The position numbers were made by a program, and so were the translations under genes. This document shows positions 6,475 to 11,109 of a DNA stretch of 11,109 bases, in pieces. The notes under the pieces were generated by a model that searched no databases, was not told where the DNA came from, and saw nothing but the letters and a program-made list of their open reading frames with translations. The first letter of the stretch is position 1; the number at the start of each line of letters is the position of its first letter. The stretch covers positions 1-11,109 of the forward strand of contig CAKRHL010000058.1 in NCBI GenBank assembly GCA_934338765.1, written 5' to 3'. Source of the DNA: an uncultured Lachnospiraceae bacterium. Its GTDB lineage: Bacteria > Bacillota > Clostridia > Lachnospirales > Lachnospiraceae.

Positions 6475-7028
6475 TTGCCATATCCACCTCTCCTCAAATG
6501 CTCTCTGAGCTTCCGGTTTTCTCTCCGCAGAATCGTTTTCACGGAATTGATATTCATATTCAGTTCAGACGCAATCTCCGCAATAGAATCCCCAAAGAAA
6601 TACCGCCTTACCAAAATGACTCTTCTGGCAGCCGGCAATTTACTAAGAAAACGGTTGATTTCTTTTGTAAGCTCCTCCCATTCTATATTTTCCGAAAAGT
6701 TCGGTATAACGGAAAAGGTTTCTTCCAGCTCCTCAAAAGATACCGTATTTTTTTCATCCCTCTTTGCGGCTCTTTTGTGATCAAGCCGGTTCAATGAAAT
6801 ATTTCTGGTAATCTTACAGACAAATGCCCGGAAATAACGGGGACGCTCCTCCGGTATCCGGTTCCATACCGTTAAATAAGTATCCTGAACACATTCCTCG
6901 GAATCCTCTCTGGAATGCAATATATTATCGGCAATATGACTGCACAATTTATGATATTTCTTTTTGGTCTCCAGGATAGCCGTCTCCGAGCGATGCCAAT
7001 ATAATTCAATAATGTCGGAATCTTCCAT
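6471..7028 (-). CDS. ECF-type RNA polymerase sigma factor
   Basis: This is a 185-residue sigma-70 family protein of the extracytoplasmic-function type, which redirects RNA polymerase to a small regulon in response to envelope signals. Region 2 spans about residues 10-88 with DSEECVQDTYLTVWNRIPE (42-60), the polymerase-binding helix, and YFRAFVCKITRNISLNRLDHKRAAKR, the -10 recognition part. Region 4 spans about 123-180, with LSKLPAARRVILVRRYFFGDSIAEIA then the helix-turn-helix ELNMNINSVKTILRRENRKLR (155-175). There is no region 1 or 3, as expected. The start has GGAAAGGAG upstream of the ATG. The anti-sigma-like gene overlaps it by 4 nt, the usual arrangement of a sigma factor and its membrane inhibitor. 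Many such factors control their own operon. Confidence 0.92.
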   Translation of the reverse strand: MEDSDIIELYWHRSETAILETKKKYHKLCSHIADNILHSREDSEECVQDTYLTVWNRIPEERPRYFRAFVCKITRNISLNRLDHKRAAKRDEKNTVSFEELEETFSVIPNFSENIEWEELTKEINRFLSKLPAARRVILVRRYFFGDSIAEIASELNMNINSVKTILRRENRKLREHLRRGGYGK

Positions 7029-7080
7029 GTATTTTCTCCTTTCCTGCTCTGTCCTATAAGTAGGATTTTACGACGGAAAA

Positions 7081-7121
7081 GTTTCAATTTTATATATAAA
7101 AACCGATTATTATTTTGCCAA
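7081..7121 (-). promoter_or_regulatory. Candidate promoter region of the sigma/anti-sigma operon
   Basis: On the minus strand TTGGCA (7121-7116) and TATATA (7098-7093) lie 17 bp apart, a possible sigma-A promoter. Directly downstream, TTGAAAC (7087-7081) resembles the GAAAC -35 box of ECF promoters, but no textbook CGTC-type -10 lies at the right distance (about 16 bp on is CCTACTTATAGG). Housekeeping transcription is therefore the better supported option, with autoregulation only suggested. The mntA terminator just upstream insulates the operon. Confidence 0.4.
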
Positions 7122-7122
7122 T

Positions 7123-7157
7123 AAAAAGGTCGCAGGCGTACAAATGATACACCTGCG
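7123..7157 (-). terminator. Intrinsic terminator after the mntA-hepT remnant
   Basis: A 10-bp stem (CGCAGGTGTA/TACGCCTGCG, loop of 7) is followed on the minus strand by ACCTTTTTA. One stem pair is G-U in the minus-strand RNA but would be a C-A mismatch in the plus-strand RNA, which supports minus-strand use. It begins 32 bp after the stop codon of the hepT fragment. Confidence 0.85.
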
Positions 7158-7189
7158 GTTATTATACACAATTACATTTTAGCCAGAAT

Positions 7190-7288
7190 TTACTGTTGAA
7201 AACTGTAATCATATTTTTCTTTTAATAAATCTATATCATCACAATATTTTATAATCTTATGCAGCACTTCTACATCCTTATTTTTCAT
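7190..7288 (-). pseudogene. hepT: HepT-like toxin, truncated to the first 32 residues
   Basis: A reading frame of 32 codons begins at ATG 7288, overlapping the last codons of mntA by 11 nt, the usual compact layout of MNT-HepT modules. The peptide starts MKNKDVEVLHKIIKYCDDI and continues with a charged helix ending YSFQQ. This is how HepT/DUF86 toxins begin; full-length members are about 110-145 residues and carry a catalytic R-x4-6-H motif of the HEPN ribonuclease fold near the middle or end. That part is absent, and only 32 bp separate the stop from a terminator, so no remainder in another frame is present. The toxin must be inactive as a nuclease. The peptide may or may not be translated. 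Confidence 0.75.
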
Positions 7289-7571
7289 ATAATGTAATAC
7301 CCTCTCCCTGTATTTGTTTTAAGAACTCTTTATCTTTAATTCCTGTCGTCACTACATCAACATGACAATTCAAAATCTCTTCCAGTTCATACACAAAAGA
7401 CATATATTTTATCAAACTGGTCATTTTACCTTTATCAACATATAAATCAACATCACTCTCATCATTTGCTTCTCCACGGGCATATGATCCAAATAAACAC
7501 ATACGAGATATGCCATGCTTTACTGCAATCGGTACAGTTTTCGCCTTGATTTCTTCGATTGTATAACGCAT
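7278..7571 (-). CDS. mntA: MntA-type minimal nucleotidyltransferase (antitoxin of a HepT system)
   Basis: This 97-residue protein has the minimal nucleotidyltransferase signature GSYARGEANDESDVDLYVD (residues about 28-46): the GS loop plus the paired aspartates of DxD that hold the metal. A further Asp comes later in HVDVVT. In characterised MntA-HepT pairs this enzyme adds AMP units to the toxin and so neutralises it. The start is ATG 7571, because AGGAGG (7587-7582) lies 10 bases upstream; an in-frame GTG nine bases earlier is too close to that site. All active-site residues are present, so the enzyme looks intact although its HepT partner is truncated. The gene and flanks are clearly richer in AT than carB, which suggests acquisition by transfer. 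A free-standing nucleotidyltransferase with another target is the alternative. Confidence 0.85.
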   Translation of the reverse strand: MRYTIEEIKAKTVPIAVKHGISRMCLFGSYARGEANDESDVDLYVDKGKMTSLIKYMSFVYELEEILNCHVDVVTTGIKDKEFLKQIQGEGITLYEK

Positions 7572-7581
7572 ATGACACACA

Positions 7582-7587
7582 CCTCCT
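7582..7587 (-). promoter_or_regulatory. Ribosome binding site that fixes the mntA start
   Basis: AGGAGG on the minus strand lies 10 bases before ATG 7571 but only 1 base before the GTG of the longer reading frame (7580). This favours the 97-residue form. Confidence 0.7.
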
Positions 7588-7631
7588 CAAATTTTAAAGT
7601 TTGAATCTAGCACTAAAAAACACCATTTGAT

Positions 7632-7693
7632 ACAATTATGATATTTCATTCCCCCTATTCTGTCAACGTCCGCAATGACAATATCATAATTGT
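7632..7693. repeat. 19-bp inverted repeat around the mntA promoter
   Basis: The left arm 7632-7650 (ACAATTATGATATT then TCATT) and the right arm 7674-7693 (AATGA, one extra C, AATATCATAATTGT) are perfect inverted copies apart from the one-base bulge. The spacer is 23 bp. The left arm covers the -10 of the mntA promoter and the right arm lies just upstream of its -35. The right arm also contains a smaller dyad, GACAAT-6-ATTGTC (7677-7694). An operator pair for an autoregulator is the most natural reading; it is not followed by a T tract, so it is not a standard terminator. Confidence 0.8.
7638..7666 (-). promoter_or_regulatory. Sigma-A promoter of mntA
   Basis: On the minus strand the perfect -35 TTGACA (7666-7661) and -10 TATCAT (7643-7638, 5 of 6 matches) are 17 bp apart. 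Transcription should start near 7631, giving a leader of about 60 nt. The -10 lies inside one arm of the inverted repeat. Confidence 0.8.
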
Positions 7694-7739
7694 CTTAATT
7701 GCCGAAAGGATCTTCCTTCCTTTCACCAAAACCATCCTT

Positions 7740-7775
7740 AAAAAGCCTGTTACCATTCCGGTAACAGGCTTTTTT
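7740..7775. terminator. Strong bidirectional terminator after carB
   Basis: GCCTGTTACC (7745-7754) pairs perfectly with GGTAACAGGC (7760-7769) around a 5-nt loop. Five A precede and six T follow, so a T tract exists on both strands. It lies about 50 bp after the carB stop codon and ends that operon before the mntA promoter. Confidence 0.93.
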
Positions 7776-7826
7776 ACAGGCTTTCGCCCTAATAAATATG
7801 ATTTCACACGAACATCAGTCAGATCA

Positions 7827-10800
7827 TTATTTTATTTCTGCATGCAGACTCTGAATACTCTTAATGTCACAGCTCTCATGCTTCTTCAGATATGAGATAC
7901 CCTCGACAGCCGCTCTGGCTGCTGCCACTGTGGTCATATAAGGAGTTCTTGTCTTAATGGCAGCCTTACGCAGATAACTGTCATCATTGATGCTGTCCTT
8001 ACCTACCGGAGAATTGATGATCAGATCAAAGTCCCCGTTTGTAATGGCATCCAATACATTTGGTCTGCCCTCGGAAAGTTTGTTGATCTTCTCTGCCGGT
8101 ACACCTGCCTCTGTGATAAGCTCATAGGTATTGCCCGTGGCAACAATTTCAAAACCATTTTCATGGAATGCCTTTGCTACATCCACAATCTCAGCCTTAT
8201 CCTTGCGGTTTACAGAGATCAATACCTTACCGGACATCGGAAGCTTGGAGCCGACACCCTCCTGTGCCTTTAAGAATGCCTCTCCGTAAGAAGGAGAAAG
8301 ACCAAGCACCTCTCCGGTGGAACGCATCTCCGGTCCGAGGATCGGATCAACCTCCTGGAACATATTAAATGGGAAGGCTGCTTCCTTTACGCCATAATAT
8401 GGAATCTTGCTTTCCTTCAGGGATGGAACCGGTGAAGGTCTTCCTGTAAGCTCTGAGGTTATGATATCTGTTGCCAGCGGCACCATTCTCACATTACATA
8501 CCTTGGAAACCAGAGGAACCGTTCTGGATGCTCTTGGGTTCGCCTCCAGTACATAAACAGTTCCGTTCTCAATGGCATACTGCATATTCATCAGGCCACG
8601 CACATGCATTTCCTCTGCGATCTTTCTGGTGTAATCCTTGATCGTTGCAATATTTTCTGCGGAAATGTGAACCGATGGAATAATACAAGCGGAATCTCCG
8701 GAATGAACACCTGCCAGCTCCACATGCTCCATAACCGCCGGAACAAATGCATGCTCTCCGTCACTGATGGCATCTGCCTCACACTCCAGTGCGTGATTTA
8801 AGAAGCGGTCAATGAGGATCGGACGATCCGGTGTCACACCGACGGCTGCTTTCATGTAATCTCCCATAGACTCATCATCATATACGACTTCCATACCACG
8901 GCCGCCCAATACATAGGATGGACGTACCATAACCGGATATCCGATCTGGTTTGCAATAGCGACTGCTTCCTCGACATCCGTTGCCATACCGGCTTCCGGC
9001 ATAGGGATCTCCAGCTTATCCATCATGGCGCGGAATAGATCTCTGTCCTCTGCCAGATCAATGACCTCCGGAGATGTACCCAGAATCTTTACTCCGTTTT
9101 TCTCAAGCTCTGCTGCCAGATTTAAAGGAGTCTGTCCGCCAAACTGTGCGATCACGCCCAACGGCTTTTCCTTTTTGTAAATTGCCAGAACATCTTCCAG
9201 CGTCAGCGGCTCAAAATAAAGCTTGTCCGAAGTATCATAATCGGTAGAAACCGTTTCCGGATTGCAGTTTACAATAATGGTCTCAAAACCAAGCTTTTTC
9301 AAAGCCAGTGCTGCATGTACGCAGCAGTAATCAAACTCAATACCCTGACCAATCCGATTTGGGCCACCACCCAGGATCATAATCTTTTTGTTATCTGATA
9401 CCTTGGACTCATCCTTTGCATTATAAGTAGAATAATAATATGCGCTGTCCTGTGTACCGGATACATGAACACCTTCCCAGGCCTCCTCACAGCCAAGTGC
9501 GATACGCTTATTGCGGATATCCTCCTCAGGAACCTCCAGTATCTGGCTCAGATATTTATCAGAGAAGCCGTCCTTCTTTGCCCGGATCAGTGCATCATCA
9601 GCCGGAAGCTTGCCCTTGCCTGCCGCAAGCAGTGCTTCCTCTTCCTCTACCAGCTCCTTCATCTGCTCGATAAAGTAGGTCTTTACTTTTGTAATCTCAA
9701 AGATCTCGTCAACTGTTGCACCTTTCCTAAGAGCTTCGTACATCACAAAATGACGCTCAGAAGATGGGGTGATCAGTTTCTTTAACAGCTCTTCCTTGGA
9801 CAGACTGTCAAAATCCTTGGCGTGTCCTAAGCCATACCGTCCCGTCTCCAAAGAACGGATTGCCTTCTGGAAAGCCTCCTTGTAATTCTTACCGATGCTC
9901 ATCACTTCGCCGACTGCACGCATCTGGGTTCCCAGCTTGTCCTCCACACCTTTAAACTTCTCAAACGCCCAGCGTGCAAACTTGATCACCACATAATCTC
10001 CGTCCGGAACATATTTGTCCAAAGTCCCATATTTTCCACATGGAATATCCTTTAATGTAAGACCGCATGCAAGCATTGCGGATACCAGTGCGATCGGAAA
10101 ACCGGTTGCCTTCGAAGCCAATGCCGAAGAACGGGAAGTTCTCGGATTGATCTCAATGACAACAATGCGGTCAGAAACAGGATCATGGGCAAACTGTACA
10201 TTGGTTCCACCCACAACCTGAACCCGGTCTACGATGGCATATGCCTGTTCCTGCAGTCTCTTCTGTGTCTCCTCTGAAATTGTCAGCATCGGAGCCGAAC
10301 AGAAGGAATCACCGGTATGCACACCCAGCGGATCAATATTTTCAATGAAGCAGACCGTGATCATATTGCCTTCCACATCACGTACGACCTCCAGCTCCAG
10401 CTCTTCCCAGCCCAGGATAGACTCCTCGACAAGCACCTGTCCTACCAGGCTGGCCTGAAGACCTCTTGCACATACGGTTTTTAACTCGTCCTTATTGTAA
10501 ACAAGCCCGCCACCGGCTCCGCCCATGGTGTAAGCTGGACGAAGAACGACCGGATATCCCAGCTCATCTGCAATCGCAAGAGCCTCATCCACAGAATATG
10601 CCACCTGGCTTCGTGCCATCTCAATGCCGAGCTCATCCATGGTGTTCTTAAACTCGATACGATCCTCACCACGCTCAATGGCATCAGCCTGAACACCAAT
10701 AACCTGAACATTGTACTTGTCCAAAATCCCTTCTTTATATAACTCAGAGCACAGGTTCAAACCGGACTGGCCTCCGAGGTTCGGAAGAACCGCATCCGGA

Positions 10801-11045
10801 CGTTCCTTCGCAATGATCTGCTCCAGACGTTCCACATTCAACGGCTCAATATAGGTAACATCCGCTGTCTCCGGATCTGTCATAATCGTTGCCGGATTGG
10901 AATTTACCAGCACGATCTCATATCCTAACTTCTTCAGTGCCTTACAAGCCTGTGTTCCGGAATAGTCAAACTCACACGCCTGACCGATCACGATAGGACC
11001 GGAACCAATGATCAAAACCTTATTAATGTCGTCTCTTTTTGGCAT
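7827..11045 (-). CDS. carB: Carbamoyl phosphate synthetase, large subunit
   Basis: This is a complete 1072-residue CarB (the E. coli protein is 1073). It uses ammonia delivered by CarA, bicarbonate and two ATP to make carbamoyl phosphate for pyrimidine and arginine synthesis. The first half opens with MPKRDDINKVLIIGSGPIVI and carries the carboxyphosphate ATP-grasp site: GGAGGG (175-180), H243 in GVHTGDS, and metal ligands Q284, E298 and N300. The middle helical region (about 400-550) is the oligomerisation domain. The second half, from about 555 (IMILGGGPNRIGQG), carries the carbamate-kinase site with GGRGME, SGDSAC and NMQYA...EANPRASRT. The last ~140 residues (from about GKVLISVN) are the allosteric MGS-like domain. 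AAGGAG lies seven bases before the ATG. No disabling change is visible. It ends its operon, with a strong terminator about 50 bp on. Confidence 0.99.
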   Translation of the reverse strand: MPKRDDINKVLIIGSGPIVIGQACEFDYSGTQACKALKKLGYEIVLVNSNPATIMTDPETADVTYIEPLNVERLEQIIAKERPDAVLPNLGGQSGLNLCSELYKEGILDKYNVQVIGVQADAIERGEDRIEFKNTMDELGIEMARSQVAYSVDEALAIADELGYPVVLRPAYTMGGAGGGLVYNKDELKTVCARGLQASLVGQVLVEESILGWEELELEVVRDVEGNMITVCFIENIDPLGVHTGDSFCSAPMLTISEETQKRLQEQAYAIVDRVQVVGGTNVQFAHDPVSDRIVVIEINPRTSRSSALASKATGFPIALVSAMLACGLTLKDIPCGKYGTLDKYVPDGDYVVIKFARWAFEKFKGVEDKLGTQMRAVGEVMSIGKNYKEAFQKAIRSLETGRYGLGHAKDFDSLSKEELLKKLITPSSERHFVMYEALRKGATVDEIFEITKVKTYFIEQMKELVEEEEALLAAGKGKLPADDALIRAKKDGFSDKYLSQILEVPEEDIRNKRIALGCEEAWEGVHVSGTQDSAYYYSTYNAKDESKVSDNKKIMILGGGPNRIGQGIEFDYCCVHAALALKKLGFETIIVNCNPETVSTDYDTSDKLYFEPLTLEDVLAIYKKEKPLGVIAQFGGQTPLNLAAELEKNGVKILGTSPEVIDLAEDRDLFRAMMDKLEIPMPEAGMATDVEEAVAIANQIGYPVMVRPSYVLGGRGMEVVYDDESMGDYMKAAVGVTPDRPILIDRFLNHALECEADAISDGEHAFVPAVMEHVELAGVHSGDSACIIPSVHISAENIATIKDYTRKIAEEMHVRGLMNMQYAIENGTVYVLEANPRASRTVPLVSKVCNVRMVPLATDIITSELTGRPSPVPSLKESKIPYYGVKEAAFPFNMFQEVDPILGPEMRSTGEVLGLSPSYGEAFLKAQEGVGSKLPMSGKVLISVNRKDKAEIVDVAKAFHENGFEIVATGNTYELITEAGVPAEKINKLSEGRPNVLDAITNGDFDLIINSPVGKDSINDDSYLRKAAIKTRTPYMTTVAAARAAVEGISYLKKHESCDIKSIQSLHAEIK

Positions 11046-11057
11046 AAATAATCTCCT

Positions 11058-11109
11058 TCATTTTGTAATTAAGTGGATTGCATCCTTAAAGCTCAGCATA
11101 TCACAAATC
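11058..11109 (-). CDS. C-terminal end of the gene upstream of carB (carA by context only)
   Basis: A frame entering at the right edge gives ICDMLSFKDAIHLITK and stops at TGA 11060-11058, 12 bp before the carB start. The ribosome binding site of carB (TGAAGGAG) overlaps this stop, which implies one operon and possible translational coupling. The small subunit carA is the usual gene here. The 16 visible residues are too few to confirm this and do not contain any CarA motif, so the name is left open. Confidence 0.5.
   Translation of the reverse strand, partial: ICDMLSFKDAIHLITK

Noticed and set aside
7632..7693. Invertible promoter (phase-variable switch)
   Set aside because: The arms are only 23 bp apart and one contains the -10 box, so inversion would not turn a promoter around cleanly; no recombinase gene is in the window.

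Overview
The window looks like chromosomal DNA of a Gram-positive gut-type Clostridia, most likely Lachnospiraceae. This is inferred from the style of its proteins: a clostridial CarB, a VanW/G5 surface protein, an anti-sigma protein with the AYGEIEDCFIEES-type N-terminus, and a small conserved protein of Lachnospiraceae type. Strong AGGAGG ribosome binding sites and clear intrinsic terminators fit. No species can be named.

Left part (1-2136, all minus strand). It holds the start of an AIR-synthase-like gene that runs off the edge, a VanW/G5 cell-wall protein with its own sigma-A-like promoter, and a 34-residue membrane miniprotein with a perfect ribosome binding site and its own terminator. 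Divergently from the miniprotein, a membrane-anchored helical-repeat protein (2198-2809, plus) runs tail-to-tail, with overlapping stop codons, into a conserved 110-residue protein (2806-3138, minus).

Middle part (3198-5017). A tRNA-Trp gene on the minus strand has a near-consensus promoter and a strong terminator. Next come two plus-strand genes that probably form an operon: a zinc-ribbon protein with one membrane segment and an extracytoplasmic domain, then a second small membrane-anchored protein. A hairpin that can end transcription in both directions follows.

Right part (5011-11109, all minus strand). An ECF sigma factor and a membrane-anchored, probable anti-sigma protein overlap by ATGA. 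Upstream is an AT-rich patch with a MntA-type antitoxin nucleotidyltransferase and only the first 32 codons of its HepT partner: a decayed toxin-antitoxin module. Its promoter carries a 19-bp inverted repeat with one arm on the -10 and the other upstream of the -35. A strong terminator separates this from carB, the complete large subunit of carbamoyl phosphate synthetase, which sits 12 bp behind the end of another gene that is cut by the window edge (carA by context only).

Most of the window is core chromosome. The points most worth a second look are the membrane miniprotein, the truncated MntA-HepT locus with its dyad-flanked promoter, and the sigma/anti-sigma pair with a large extracytoplasmic sensor-like domain. 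I see no CRISPR array, insertion sequence, phage gene or large new system.
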